Assembly (NCBI GenBank): GCA_039630235.1
Contig: JBCNVI010000001.1
Coordinates: 16,065 to 80,064, forward strand
Length of the DNA stretch: 64,000 nucleotides
Reading direction: 5' to 3'
From: Candidatus Hydrothermales bacterium
GTDB lineage: Bacteria; Hydrothermota; Hydrothermia; Hydrothermales; JAJRUZ01
Positions 43,609 to 52,780 of this stretch are shown piece by piece. The first letter of the stretch is position 1. The number at the start of each line of letters is the position of its first letter. The notes under the pieces are model-generated. The model searched no databases. It saw nothing but the letters and a program-made list of their open reading frames with translations, and had not been told where the DNA came from. A program made the position numbers and the translations under genes.

Positions 43609-46404
43609 ATGGATCAATACATAAAGGTTTACGGTGCCAGGGAACATAACTTAAAAAATATTAACGTATTAATACCTAAAAATAAGCTTGTAGTAATAAC
43701 AGGCATTTCAGGATCAGGAAAATCATCTCTTGCCTTTGATACCTTATACGCCGAGGGACAGAGAAGATACTTAGAATCACTTTCATCTTACGCAAGACAA
43801 TTCATAGGAAAAATAGAAAAACCAGATGTAGAACTTATAGAGGGGCTTTCTCCAGCAATAGCAATCGAACAGAGAAAAATTCAAAAAAATCCACGATCAA
43901 CTGTAGCAACAGTTACAGAAATTTATGATTATTTGAGACTTCTCTTTGCAAGAATAGGTACACCTTTTTGCCCTAATTGTGAAATTAAACTTACAAAAAG
44001 CACGGTTGACGAAATTGTAGATATATTACTTAAAAGGGAAAATGAAAGAGCAATGATTCTGGCTCCCTTAGTTAAGGGAAGAAAAGGAGAATATAAGAGT
44101 TTGTTTGAAAGAATAAAAAAACAAGGTTGGTCAAGATTAAGGATTAATGGATTAGTCTATGAAATTGACGATTTACCAAATTTAGATAAAAATAAAAAAC
44201 ACAACATAGATCTTGTTGTTGACAGAGTTGTAATTAAAAAAGAGTCCAGATCTCGAATAGCTGAATCTGTAGAAACTGCTTTAAAGTATGGAGAAGGAAA
44301 TGTTATAGTTTTATATTTAAAAGATGAAAGAGAAGAGATATTTTCAGAATCTTTGAAGTGCCCTAAATGCGATTTTTCACTCCCTGAGCTTGAGCCACGT
44401 CTTTTTTCTTTCAACTCTCCTTATGGTGCTTGCAAAGTATGTCATGGTCTAGGTTTTAAAAATGAAATTGATCCTGAGCTTTTAATAAACCCACACCTTT
44501 CTGTTCTTGAAGGAGCAATAAAACCAATTGGAAAATTATATGGTTCCCTTTATTACAAGATTTCAAGATTGGCAAGAAAATTTAATGTATCCCCTGATAA
44601 ACCATGGAAGGACCTACCAGCAGAATTTAAAGAGATTGTCCTTTTTGGTGATAAAAATGATGAATATTACGATGATTTTTATTTTGAAGGAATCATACCT
44701 TTTTTGTTAAAAAAGTATGAAGAAACCGAATCTGGCTATGTTGTTCAAGAAATCGAAAAATATGTTGTAAGGAAAAACTGTCCTGAATGCAAAGGTGCAA
44801 GACTAAACAGGAGTGCCCTTTCTGTAAAAATAAAAGATAAAAATATTTACGATTTAACTAAATTAGATGTCTCCTCTGCAAAGAAATTTTTTGAGAATTT
44901 AGAGCTAGGAGAAAGAGAAAAAGCTATTGCTGAAAGAATAATAAAAGAAATATACGACAGGCTTAATTTTCTTGATAATGTAGGTCTTTATTATTTAACA
45001 CTCGATAGGACAATGGAAACTCTGTCAAGTGGTGAAGAACAGAGGGTAAGACTTGCGACACAAATTGGAAGCGGTTTAACTGGTGTTCTTTATGTTTTAG
45101 ATGAACCCTCAATTGGACTTCATGCTAGAGACAACGAAAAGCTCATTAAAACCCTACTTAAACTAAGAGATTTGGGTAACACAGTAATTGTAGTAGAGCA
45201 CGATGAGTCTACCATAAGAAGTGCCGACTACATAATAGATCTTGGACCAGGAGCAGGCCAAGAGGGCGGCTATGTGGTGGCTCAAGGTACAATTCAAGAT
45301 GTTATGAACTCTCCTGAATCAATTACCGGTAAATATCTAAAGGGAGAGCTAAAAATAGAAATTCCGGAGAAAAGAAGGAAACCAAAGGATAAATGGCTTA
45401 TCCTCAAAAATGCAAGGGGAAATAACTTAAAAAACGTTACTCTTAAGATTCCCCTTGGACTTTTTGTTTGCGTTACCGGAGTATCCGGTTCTGGAAAAAG
45501 TACCTTAATTATAGAAACTTTATATAAGGCCTTAAAGAGAATTCTCTATAACTCCTCTGAACTTCCCGCACCTTACGATGAGATTATAGGAATAGAAAAT
45601 ATAGATAAAGTTATTAACATTGACCAATCACCTATAGGAAGGACTCCCAGGTCAAATCCAGCTACCTATACTGGGGTATTTTCACCAATTAGGGATCTTT
45701 TTGCCTCACTTCCTGAAAGTAAAATGAGAGGATATAAACCAGGGAGGTTTTCCTTTAATGTTAAAGGTGGTAGATGCGAAGCCTGTGAAGGACAGGGCTA
45801 TAACGTAATTGACATGCTCTTTTTACCAAGTGTTCATATTCCCTGTGAAGTTTGTAAGGGAAAAAGGTATAATAGAGAAACTTTGGAAATAAGATATAAG
45901 GGTAAAAATATTGCTGATGTTTTAGATATGTCTGTAAAGGAGGCTTATGAGTTTTTTGAGGATATTCCAGTAATTAAAAGGAAGTTGGAACTTTTAATGA
46001 ATGTGGGACTTTCCTATATAAAACTTGGACAACCGGCAACAACGCTTTCTGGTGGTGAAGCGCAGCGTATAAAACTTTCAAAAGAACTTTCTAAGGTAGC
46101 TACAGGTAAGACTCTTTATATTCTTGATGAACCGACAACAGGACTTCATTTAGATGATATAAAAAAACTTTTAAATGTTCTGCAGCTTCTTGTTGATAAG
46201 GGAAATACAGTCATAGTTATTGAACATCAACTTGATGTTATAAAATCTGCTGATTGGGTTATAGATTTAGGACCTGAGGGAGGAGATAAAGGAGGTTATA
46301 TTGTTGAAGAGGGGCCTCCAGAGAAAATTGCAAATTGCTCAAGATCATATACAGGTAAATTTTTAAGAAGGGTTTTAAGGCTTGGAGAAAAAATAAAAGT
46401 ATGA
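43609..46404 (+). CDS. uvrA: Excinuclease ABC subunit A
   Basis: This is the damage-recognition ATPase of nucleotide excision repair, with 931 residues and the expected two ABC modules. The first Walker A is [10 protein letters not shown] (residues ~31-40) and the second is [10 protein letters not shown]. The signature sequences are SSGEEQRV and [11 protein letters not shown]. The zinc modules carry CPNC..., CPKC...CKVCHGLGF and CEACEGQGY...CEVCKGKRY. Its stop overlaps nadC by four bases, an unusual partner. Confidence 0.96.
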   Translation: MDQYIKVYGAREHNLKNINVLIPKNKLVVITGISGSGKSSLAFDTLYAEGQRRYLESLSSYARQFIGKIEKPDVELIEGLSPAIAIEQRKIQKNPRSTVATVTEIYDYLRLLFARIGTPFCPNCEIKLTKSTVDEIVDILLKRENERAMILAPLVKGRKGEYKSLFERIKKQGWSRLRINGLVYEIDDLPNLDKNKKHNIDLVVDRVVIKKESRSRIAESVETALKYGEGNVIVLYLKDEREEIFSESLKCPKCDFSLPELEPRLFSFNSPYGACKVCHGLGFKNEIDPELLINPHLSVLEGAIKPIGKLYGSLYYKISRLARKFNVSPDKPWKDLPAEFKEIVLFGDKNDEYYDDFYFEGIIPFLLKKYEETESGYVVQEIEKYVVRKNCPECKGARLNRSALSVKIKDKNIYDLTKLDVSSAKKFFENLELGEREKAIAERIIKEIYDRLNFLDNVGLYYLTLDRTMETLSSGEEQRVRLATQIGSGLTGVLYVLDEPSIGLHARDNEKLIKTLLKLRDLGNTVIVVEHDESTIRSADYIIDLGPGAGQEGGYVVAQGTIQDVMNSPESITGKYLKGELKIEIPEKRRKPKDKWLILKNARGNNLKNVTLKIPLGLFVCVTGVSGSGKSTLIIETLYKALKRILYNSSELPAPYDEIIGIENIDKVINIDQSPIGRTPRSNPATYTGVFSPIRDLFASLPESKMRGYKPGRFSFNVKGGRCEACEGQGYNVIDMLFLPSVHIPCEVCKGKRYNRETLEIRYKGKNIADVLDMSVKEAYEFFEDIPVIKRKLELLMNVGLSYIKLGQPATTLSGGEAQRIKLSKELSKVATGKTLYILDEPTTGLHLDDIKKLLNVLQLLVDKGNTVIVIEHQLDVIKSADWVIDLGPEGGDKGGYIVEEGPPEKIANCSRSYTGKFLRRVLRLGEKIKV

Positions 46405-47252
46405 AAACTATTTATGATTTCATAAAAAAAGGAGAACTTATAAAAACTATAAAAATGGCCTTAAAAGAGGATATTGGAAAAAAAGATTTAACTAGTGAGT
46501 TAATTTTTAAGGATCACGAGAAGGCAAGATTTTCATTGATTTCAAAAAATGAAGGAATTCTTTGTGGTACAGAAGTTTTTAATTTAGTTTTTAAAGTTTT
46601 AGATAAAAATACTTCTATAAAATGGTTTAAAAATGAGGGAGATATTATTTATAGAAATGAAAAAGTTGCTGTGTTAGAGGGAAAAATTAGGAAAATTTTA
46701 ATGGGTGAGAGAGTGGCCCTGAATTTTCTTTCGCATCTTTCAGGTATTTCTACCCAAGTTTATAAGCTAAAAAGTAAGGCAGGAAATTTAATAATAAAAG
46801 ACACAAGGAAAACAATACCCTTGATAAGAAAATTACAAAAATATGCTCATTTTGTAGGTGGTGGAGTAAACCATAGGATGACTCTTTCAGATGGTATTAT
46901 GATAAAAGATAACCACAAAAAATTAAGAGGTTTAGAGGAAATATTAAACATAATAAAAAAGAAAAAGTTAGAAGAAAAGGTTATTTTAGAAGTGGAAAAT
47001 TTGGAGGAATTTAAATTGGCGCTTAAGTACAACATAAAGTACGTAATGTTAGATAATATGAGTATTGAAGACATAAAAAAAGCAGTAGAGATGGGAAAAG
47101 ATAAAGTTTTTACTGAGGCAAGTGGCAACATAAATTTTGAAAATATTGAAAAGTATAAAGATACGGGAATAAACGCAGTTTCATGTGGCTTTTTAACTCA
47201 TTCTGTTAAAAGTTTTGATTTTTCCCTTGAAGCCGAGGAGGTTGTGTTATGA
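46401..47252 (+). CDS. nadC: Quinolinate phosphoribosyltransferase (nicotinate-nucleotide pyrophosphorylase)
   Basis: This 283-residue enzyme turns quinolinate and PRPP into nicotinate mononucleotide, the third step of de novo NAD synthesis. The QPRTase signatures are [17 protein letters not shown] at the start, the active-site [13 protein letters not shown] and [18 protein letters not shown], and the [15 protein letters not shown] loop. The ending has the [15 protein letters not shown] strand. It starts within uvrA's stop (ATGA) and overlaps nadA by four bases. Confidence 0.94.
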   Translation: MKTIYDFIKKGELIKTIKMALKEDIGKKDLTSELIFKDHEKARFSLISKNEGILCGTEVFNLVFKVLDKNTSIKWFKNEGDIIYRNEKVAVLEGKIRKILMGERVALNFLSHLSGISTQVYKLKSKAGNLIIKDTRKTIPLIRKLQKYAHFVGGGVNHRMTLSDGIMIKDNHKKLRGLEEILNIIKKKKLEEKVILEVENLEEFKLALKYNIKYVMLDNMSIEDIKKAVEMGKDKVFTEASGNINFENIEKYKDTGINAVSCGFLTHSVKSFDFSLEAEEVVL

Positions 47253-48190
47253 GTGAAAAAGAAAAAATAATAGAGAAAATTTTATATTTAAAGGAAAAAA
47301 AGGATGTTTTAATTTTAGCTCATAACTATCAGATTCCAGAGATTCAAGATTTAGCTGATTTTGTTGGTGACTCTCTTGCCTTATCTCAGAAAGCGAAAGA
47401 AGCAAACAGGTCAATAATAGTTTTTTGTGGAGTTCTATTTATGGCTGAGACAGCAAAAATTTTAAATCCTGAAAAAAAGGTTCTTATTCCTGACCTTGAT
47501 GCAGGCTGTTCCCTGGTTAACAGCATAACATTACAAGATTTACTAAAATGGAAAGAAAAACACCCAAAAGCCATAGTTGTAGGCTATATAAATACTTCAG
47601 CTGAAATTAAAGCTGAATGTGACTATATCTGTACTTCAAGTAATGCTGTGAAGGTAGTTGAATCAATACCGGAAGATAAAGAAATTCTTTTTTTACCTGA
47701 CATGTTTTTAGGTCTATATGTTAAAGCAAAAACAGACAGGAAAAATATGTACATATGGCCAGGTGAGTGTCATGTACATGCCTCAATAAGAGTCGAGGAT
47801 ATAAAAAGGGCAAATCTTGAACATAAGGATGCTGAACTACTTATTCATCCAGAATGTGGTTGCTCCTCCTCTTGTATGTACCTTGTACAAGATGGAATAT
47901 TAAAAGGAGAGATACTTTCTACAAGCGGTATGATTTCCTATGCTAAAAAATCTAACTCTCAAGAGTTCATTGTTGCTACAGAAACAGGAATTTTACATCC
48001 ACTAAGGAAAACTGTTCCTAACAAAAAATTTTATCCTGTTAACGAAAATGCTGTATGTGAATATATGAAAAAAATAACACTTGATAAGTTACTAAAAAGT
48101 ATAGAAGAAGAAATTTATGAAATAAACTTGGATGAAGAAATTATAAAAAAAGCAAGAGTAGCCCTCGATCGTATGCTTTCAATTAGTTAG
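47249..48190 (+). CDS. nadA: Quinolinate synthase
   Basis: This 313-residue [4Fe-4S] enzyme condenses iminoaspartate and dihydroxyacetone phosphate to quinolinate. The family start LILAHNYQIPEIQDLADFVGDSL is present, along with all three cluster Cys segments: VFCGVLFMAE near 76, YICTSSNAV near 130 and PECGCSSSCMY near 210. WPGECHVHASI is also typical. It is coupled to nadC. The iminoaspartate-forming partner (nadB or aspartate dehydrogenase) is not in this window. Confidence 0.95.
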   Translation: MSEKEKIIEKILYLKEKKDVLILAHNYQIPEIQDLADFVGDSLALSQKAKEANRSIIVFCGVLFMAETAKILNPEKKVLIPDLDAGCSLVNSITLQDLLKWKEKHPKAIVVGYINTSAEIKAECDYICTSSNAVKVVESIPEDKEILFLPDMFLGLYVKAKTDRKNMYIWPGECHVHASIRVEDIKRANLEHKDAELLIHPECGCSSSCMYLVQDGILKGEILSTSGMISYAKKSNSQEFIVATETGILHPLRKTVPNKKFYPVNENAVCEYMKKITLDKLLKSIEEEIYEINLDEEIIKKARVALDRMLSIS

Positions 48191-48200
48191 GGTTAAAGTT

Positions 48201-49043
48201 CTACAGAACTATTTCCTCTCTTCGGTCGGAGTGGCACTGAATATTAACTGATACAGGTAAAGAGGTTATGTGGCAAGGATAAACTTCAATATGAACATCA
48301 AGGGCCGTTATTCTACCGCCTAATCCCATAGGTCCTATTCCTAATTTGTTGATCTCTTCAAGGAGTTCCTCTTCAAATTCTGCGTAAAAGGGATCAGGGT
48401 GTCTTTGTCCTAATGGTCTTACAGTTGCCTTTTTTGCTAAAAAGGCAGAATATTCAAAGGTTCCACCTATACCAACACCAACTACAATAGGTGGACATGG
48501 GTTTGCTCCAGCTTTCTTTACAGTTTCTATTACAAACTTTTTTATCCCCTCTTTTCCCTCTCCAGGAAGAAGCATTTTGAACGCACTCATGTTTTCACTT
48601 CCACCTCCCTTTGGCTCAAATATTATCCTTAATTTATCCCCTTTTACTATATCAAAGTAAATTACAGGTGGAGTATTATCTCCGGTGTTTTTCCTCCTGA
48701 TAGGGTCAGCAACTACAGATTTTCTAAGGTAACCCTCGGTGTAACCTCTCCTTACTCCCTCGATCAGAGCCTCTTTTAGTGAACCACCCTCAATTTTTAC
48801 ATCTTCTCCCACTTCAACAAATAGCACCGCAAATCCAGTATCTTGGCAAAGTGGAATTGATTCTCTTTTCGCTATTTCGATGTTTTCTAAAAGTTGTGAC
48901 AGAATAGCTTTACCAAAGTCAGATTCTTCTTTTTCATAAGCCTTTTTGAGGGCCTCTACTACATCAGGTTTTAATTCATGTGCAGCCTTTATACACATTT
49001 TTTTTACTTCCTCAACAATCGTTTCATATTTTATCACTTTCAT
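48201..49043 (-). CDS. ttdA: Fumarate hydratase class I, alpha-type subunit
   Basis: This 280-residue protein is the alpha subunit of two-subunit class I hydro-lyases (fumarase or tartrate dehydratase). It carries the iron-sulfur ligand stretch [19 protein letters not shown] near residue 60, [13 protein letters not shown], then [32 protein letters not shown] and [20 protein letters not shown]. The beta subunit gene should encode the rest of the active site but is not next to it here; the convergent nadA follows at 10 bases. It is the last gene of the tRNA-rpoZ operon. Confidence 0.9.
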   Translation of the reverse strand: MKVIKYETIVEEVKKMCIKAAHELKPDVVEALKKAYEKEESDFGKAILSQLLENIEIAKRESIPLCQDTGFAVLFVEVGEDVKIEGGSLKEALIEGVRRGYTEGYLRKSVVADPIRRKNTGDNTPPVIYFDIVKGDKLRIIFEPKGGGSENMSAFKMLLPGEGKEGIKKFVIETVKKAGANPCPPIVVGVGIGGTFEYSAFLAKKATVRPLGQRHPDPFYAEFEEELLEEINKLGIGPMGLGGRITALDVHIEVYPCHITSLPVSVNIQCHSDRREEIVL

Positions 49044-49890
49044 CTATGACCTCCTTTATAATTTTATAATTATAGTCAGAGCTTTCAATTCTTATTAAAT
49101 ACTCGTTATTAATTTGATTTCTTATCTGGATTCGTGTGATTCTTTCGCACATAAAGTTATCCTTTTTTATTTCTATTAAGCAGCCGTCAAGTCCTATTTT
49201 TGAGTTAGAGGGGGTAAATGGGTAGGGTATACCTGTTATGAATCTTTTTATAATAGGTTCTTTTTCTCCTCCAATTACTGAGTCAAAGCCTCCTGTCATT
49301 CCCACATCGGTTATGTATCCAGTGCCATTTGGGAGGATTATGTTGTCAGAAGTTTGAATATGGGTGTGTGTTCCGATAACTGCAGAAACTCTTCCATCTG
49401 CATATAAGGCAAAGGCAACTTTCTCTGATGTAGCCTCAGCATGGAAATCAACAATTATTGGGAGTTTTATTTTTTTCAAAATTTCATCAAGTTTTCTAAA
49501 GGGGCAATCTACTTGGTTCATAAAAACTCTTCCCATTAAATTTAATACATAAAGTTCTATTCCTTGTATATTAAATTTTGCATATCCCCTTCCGGGTGCT
49601 GACTCCGGATAATTTAAAGGTCTTAACAGGTTTTCCTTTGTGTCTATCCATTTTAAAATCTCTTTTTTATTCCAAATATGGTTTCCACTTGTAAGACAAT
49701 TCACTCCACAGTCTATAATTTCATTAAAAATTTTTTCAGTTAATCCACTTCCATGAGCCGCATTCTCGATGTTTGCAATAATAAAATTGATTTTAAAGTA
49801 CCTCTTTAAGAGAGGTATAAATTTTTTTAAAGCAACTCTTCCCGGTTTGCCGACTACATCACCTATAAAAAGTATATTAAGGGTGTCCAC
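49024..49890 (-). CDS. YmdB-type metallophosphoesterase (TIGR00282 family)
   Basis: This 288-residue protein belongs to the YmdB/TIGR00282 phosphodiesterase family, acting on 2',3'- or 3',5'-cyclic nucleotides in studied members. The family blocks are ILFIGDVVGKPGRVALKKF at the start, NIENAAHGSGLTEKIFNEI, GVNCLTSGNHIWNKKEI, DFHAEATSEKVAFALYADGRVSAVIGTHTHI (given here in parts) and YITDVGMTGGFDSVIG. It overlaps ttdA by 20 bases and the UDG gene by 14 bases. In some bacteria it controls biofilm or sporulation, but that cannot be carried over. Confidence 0.93.
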   Translation of the reverse strand: MDTLNILFIGDVVGKPGRVALKKFIPLLKRYFKINFIIANIENAAHGSGLTEKIFNEIIDCGVNCLTSGNHIWNKKEILKWIDTKENLLRPLNYPESAPGRGYAKFNIQGIELYVLNLMGRVFMNQVDCPFRKLDEILKKIKLPIIVDFHAEATSEKVAFALYADGRVSAVIGTHTHIQTSDNIILPNGTGYITDVGMTGGFDSVIGGEKEPIIKRFITGIPYPFTPSNSKIGLDGCLIEIKKDNFMCERITRIQIRNQINNEYLIRIESSDYNYKIIKEVIDESDKI

Positions 49891-50524
49891 TAAGATATAC
49901 TTTTTTTGCTAAAACAAGATCATTATATAAATTTTCTTCCTCCTCAGGATTTTTTAATACTCTTGATGGGTGTATCGTTATAACTACTTTACTATTTCCA
50001 TATTCATAGACTATACCTCTTTCTCTTTTCACAGAAATTTTCTTTCCAGTTAAAACATAGGAAGCATATCTTCCCAAAGCTACAATTACTCTTGGTTTAA
50101 GGATTTCAATCTGTTTTTCCAAGTAGGGAAAACAAGATTTCAATTCGTTTTCTTCAGGATCTCTATTCATTGGTGGTCTACACTTTATAGTATTTGTAAT
50201 ATACACCCCCTCTCTTCTTATACCTGCTCTTCGCATAATCTCATCAAGTTTTTTTCCTGCTCTCCCAACAAAGGGAAGCCCTCTTTTATCTTCTTCCTGT
50301 CCTGGTGCCTCTCCGACAATCAAAAAACCTGTTAAAGGATTACCACTACCAAAAACGACATTAGTTCTTGTTTTACTAAGGGGACACTTTTTACATTTAG
50401 AAACAAATCTTTCTAATCTCTCCAGTGCTTCAGTGACCTTTAACCCTGTTCTCTCTAAGATTAAGATTTTTTCTCCTGTTAATTCTTTTAGATAAAAAAT
50501 AACATCATAGGCACTTAAACTCAT
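49877..50524 (-). CDS. Family 4 uracil-DNA glycosylase (iron-sulfur type)
   Basis: This 215-residue enzyme removes uracil from DNA. The Fe-S ligands C44, C47, C115 and C131 have the usual spacing (SKCKKCPLS, TIKCRPPMN, KSCFPYLE). The active-site motif GEAPGQEEDKRGLPFVGRAG and the HPSRVL motif near residue 185 are both present. Family 4 UDGs are common in thermophiles, where cytosine deamination is fast. It overlaps coaBC by four bases. Confidence 0.94.
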   Translation of the reverse strand: MSLSAYDVIFYLKELTGEKILILERTGLKVTEALERLERFVSKCKKCPLSKTRTNVVFGSGNPLTGFLIVGEAPGQEEDKRGLPFVGRAGKKLDEIMRRAGIRREGVYITNTIKCRPPMNRDPEENELKSCFPYLEKQIEILKPRVIVALGRYASYVLTGKKISVKRERGIVYEYGNSKVVITIHPSRVLKNPEEEENLYNDLVLAKKVYLSGHP

Positions 50525-51693
50525 TGAGATAAAAGTTCTGAAATTTTCTTTATAATTCTATATGCTGCTTTGATCTTAGGCAGCTCCCCCTCATCTATAA
50601 CTTCTTTATTTTTATTTATAATTTTGAAATCTATGTAGTCCGAAGAAATAGTTTTTATGCTGTTTAATATTATTAAATCAAGATTTTTTTCTTTTAGTTT
50701 TTTATAGGCAGTTTCAATATCAGGTTTTTCTTCAAGAGCAAATCCAATAAATTTTGTTTTCTTTTTAAGGTCTGTTAGACTTTTTAAAACATCTGGATTT
50801 TCCTCGAGTTCCAGCTTTAAAGATCTTCCATCTTTTTTAATTTTTCCCTCAACTTTTTCCTTAGGTCTAAAGTCGGATAAGGCAGCACACATAATTAAAG
50901 CATCATACTCCTCTTTAGTTAACTCCTCCTTTAACTTTTCTAAAAAATCTGAAGTAGAGTTTAATCTAATTACATCCTTAGGAACTTCAAAGTCTGTTTT
51001 TCCAGCAAATACCTTTAATTTAGCTCCAGCAGCTTTTAAAACCTTATAAAGCGCTAGCCCCATTCTTCCCGAAGATCTATTTGTAATTACTCTTACATCA
51101 TCTATCTCCTCTTCAGTTCTACCAAAAGTTAATAAAATCTTTTTATTTTTTAAACTATTTACAATTTCTATGTAAAACTCAATTTCTTTGAGTAACTCTA
51201 TAGGTTCTTTAAGTCGTCCTTTACCTACTGTAAGGTCAGACATTTCTCCTTCTGTAGGTTCTATTATATAAACCCCCATTTTTTCAAGATTGAGAAGATG
51301 ATTTTGCAACAATTCGTTGTGATAGAGAGTAGGATGCATGCAGGGTGCTATTATTTTTGGAAGATTAGCTGAGTGAAATATAAGCGATAAAAGATCATCG
51401 GCAATTCCGATTGAAACTTTTGTAATAAAATTAAAGGTAGCAGGAATTACAGCGATTAAGTCACTTTCTCTTACTAATCTAATATGTAGTGGTGCTTTAT
51501 TTTCGCTTTCTTCAAACATATCATAGTAGACTTTTTCATTAAGAAGAGATGTAAGAGAAAGGGGGGTAACAAATTTAAGGGCGTTTTTGGTTAGAACTGG
51601 GATAACTCTGTGGCCCCTTTTTAGTAAGAGTCTAGCTAATTCAATAGATTTAAAGGCAGCTATACTTCCTGTTATTCCGAGTAGTATATTCAA
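50521..51693 (-). CDS. coaBC: Phosphopantothenoylcysteine synthetase/decarboxylase
   Basis: This 390-residue bifunctional protein of coenzyme A synthesis has an N-terminal flavin decarboxylase (CoaC) with LLGITGSIAAFKSIELARLL, and the conserved PCMHPTLYHN near residue 115. The C-terminal ligase (CoaB) has VITNRSSGRMGLALYKVLKAAG near 205 and AALSDFRPKEKVEGKIKK. The length is normal. It sits between rpoZ and the UDG gene with overlaps of four bases at both ends. The rpoZ-coaBC order is widespread in bacteria and supports the rpoZ call. Confidence 0.95.
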   Translation of the reverse strand: MNILLGITGSIAAFKSIELARLLLKRGHRVIPVLTKNALKFVTPLSLTSLLNEKVYYDMFEESENKAPLHIRLVRESDLIAVIPATFNFITKVSIGIADDLLSLIFHSANLPKIIAPCMHPTLYHNELLQNHLLNLEKMGVYIIEPTEGEMSDLTVGKGRLKEPIELLKEIEFYIEIVNSLKNKKILLTFGRTEEEIDDVRVITNRSSGRMGLALYKVLKAAGAKLKVFAGKTDFEVPKDVIRLNSTSDFLEKLKEELTKEEYDALIMCAALSDFRPKEKVEGKIKKDGRSLKLELEENPDVLKSLTDLKKKTKFIGFALEEKPDIETAYKKLKEKNLDLIILNSIKTISSDYIDFKIINKNKEVIDEGELPKIKAAYRIIKKISELLSQ

Positions 51694-51905
51694 AGTCCGA
51701 CCTTCCTTGTCTCAATCTCGTTCTTTTCAAAATTTGAGAGGGCCTCAATGATTGCTTTTTTACCAGGAGACTCAGCTCCAGTTTCAAAAATTTCTTTAAG
51801 TATTCTTCTTGTTTCTTTCATTATTACTACTAAAGATTTAAATTTATTTTTTTCACCTTTTAGAATTTCTTCTACTCCGTAATCTCTGAGATTAAGTTTT
51901 TCCAT
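51690..51905 (-). CDS. rpoZ: Probable RNA polymerase omega subunit
   Basis: This 71-residue protein resembles omega in size and pattern: FKSLVVIMKETRRILKE fits the conserved helix that in typical omega reads close to LVxVAxKRARQL, and KKAIIEALSNFEKNEI fits the AL.E....I end. The gene lies directly upstream of coaBC, as rpoZ does in many bacteria. It begins 11 bases after the 3' end of tRNA-Lys. The sequence is divergent, so confidence is moderate; a different small helical protein is possible. Confidence 0.6.
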   Translation of the reverse strand: MEKLNLRDYGVEEILKGEKNKFKSLVVIMKETRRILKEIFETGAESPGKKAIIEALSNFEKNEIETRKVGL

Positions 51906-51916
51906 TTAGATTTTTA

Positions 51917-51992
51917 TGGTGGGCCGTCCGGGATTCGAACCCGGGACCCCTGGATTAAAAATCCAGTGCTCTTCCTCCTGAGCTAACGGCCC
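51917..51992 (-). tRNA. tRNA-Lys (anticodon UUU)
   Basis: On the minus strand, 76 bases including an encoded CCA. The acceptor stem is GGGCCGT with ACGGCCC, discriminator A, then CCA. The anticodon stem CTGGA/TCCAG closes a seven-base loop TTTTTAA, which gives anticodon TTT (UUU, Lys). The T-arm is CCGGG TTCGAAT CCCGG. The D-arm GCTC...GAGC is also clear. The rpoZ start is only 11 bases past the CCA. Confidence 0.96.
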
Positions 51993-52001
51993 AATCTTTT
52001 T

Positions 52002-52031
52002 ATTATAATATTTAATATGAGGAAAATTCAA
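52002..52031 (-). promoter_or_regulatory. Promoter of tRNA-Lys and the rpoZ operon
   Basis: Minus strand: TTGAAT (52031-52026), 18 bases, TATAAT (52007-52002), then 9 bases to the tRNA 5' end. The -35 lies inside cdd codons. The spacing matches the other promoters in the window. Confidence 0.7.
52004..52009 (+). promoter_or_regulatory. -10 box of cdd, leaderless spacing
   Basis: TATAAT ends 7 bases before the cdd ATG at 52017. It overlaps the -10 of the divergent tRNA promoter. The -35 position would fall within the tRNA gene, and the sequence there (GAGCTA) is not a good match. Confidence 0.5.
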
Positions 52032-52415
52032 GAGGAACTTATAGAAATTTATGAATTAGCCCAAAAGGCAAAAAAGAAAGCCTATGCTCCCTACTCAAAT
52101 TTTAAAGTTGGAGCAGCATTGAAAACAAAATCAGGTAAGATTTACACTGCCTCTAATGTAGAAAATTCCTCTTTTGGATTAACAGTTTGTGCTGAAAGAA
52201 TAGCTATTTTTAAGGCAGTAAACGATGGTTATAGAGATTTTAAAATTATGGCTATATGTGCTGACAAAGAAGTCTATCCCTGTGGCGCTTGCTTACAAGT
52301 TATGAATGAATTTTCACCTGATTTAAAAATTCTTCTTAAAATTGGTAGAAATTTAAAGATTTTTAATTTAAAAGAACTTTTACCCTTTGGTTTTAATAAG
52401 GACTTTCTCTTATAA
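52017..52415 (+). CDS. cdd: Cytidine deaminase
   Basis: This 132-residue zinc enzyme deaminates cytidine and deoxycytidine in nucleoside salvage. Family motifs in order are AYAPYSNFKVGAALKTKSG near residue 23, NVENSSFGLTVCAERIAIFKA near 45 with the catalytic CAE, and PCGACLQVMNEF with the two further zinc Cys. The homotetrameric short form has this length. It is transcribed divergently from the tRNA. Confidence 0.95.
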   Translation: MRKIQEELIEIYELAQKAKKKAYAPYSNFKVGAALKTKSGKIYTASNVENSSFGLTVCAERIAIFKAVNDGYRDFKIMAICADKEVYPCGACLQVMNEFSPDLKILLKIGRNLKIFNLKELLPFGFNKDFLL

Positions 52416-52416
52416 T
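52387..52416 (+). promoter_or_regulatory. lapA promoter inside the end of cdd, leaderless type
   Basis: TTGGTT (52387-52392), 18 bases, TATAAT (52411-52416), then five bases to the ATG at 52422. The -35 is in the last codons of cdd and the -10 overlaps the cdd stop. Confidence 0.7.
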
Positions 52417-52421
52417 TAAGC

Positions 52422-52778
52422 ATGACAATCATAAGACTTGTATTTGGTGTTATCGTATTTTTCTTTCTACTTTTTGTCTTTCTTCAAAATGCTGAAGAAC
52501 GAGTTAACTTTAACTTCTTAAATTATTCTTTTACTGATTTACCACTTTTTTGGGTCATTTTTTTCTCCTTTCTTGCCGGATCTTTATTTGTAATACTTCT
52601 TGCAATCTATCAAGAAATAAGGCTTAGGTATAAAATTTTGAAGAAAAATGTAGAGATAAATAATCTAAGAAGAGAAATAAATGAGCTTAGAAGAATGTTA
52701 GCTGAAGAAACAAGTTTTGAGGTTCAGAGTCAAAGGGAAACTCAAAAGCAAGAAATAAAGGAAAAGGAAGAGGAATAA
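52422..52778 (+). CDS. lapA: LapA-domain membrane protein (DUF1049)
   Basis: This 118-residue protein has two membrane helices (about residues 5-22 and 43-65) with the family motif FLQNAEERVNFNFL between them and a charged coiled-coil tail (IEINNLRREINELRRMLAEE-type heptads). LapA works with LapB in control of lipopolysaccharide synthesis in proteobacteria. The following gene, two bases away, encodes the LapB-like protein, and lpxD is close by. Confidence 0.8.
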   Translation: MTIIRLVFGVIVFFFLLFVFLQNAEERVNFNFLNYSFTDLPLFWVIFFSFLAGSLFVILLAIYQEIRLRYKILKKNVEINNLRREINELRRMLAEETSFEVQSQRETQKQEIKEKEEE

Positions 52779-52780
52779 CT

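Noticed and set aside
48196-48212. AGTTCT/AGAACT inverted repeat behind nadA
   Set aside because: The loop has only two bases and no T-run follows, and it overlaps the end of the fumarase gene.
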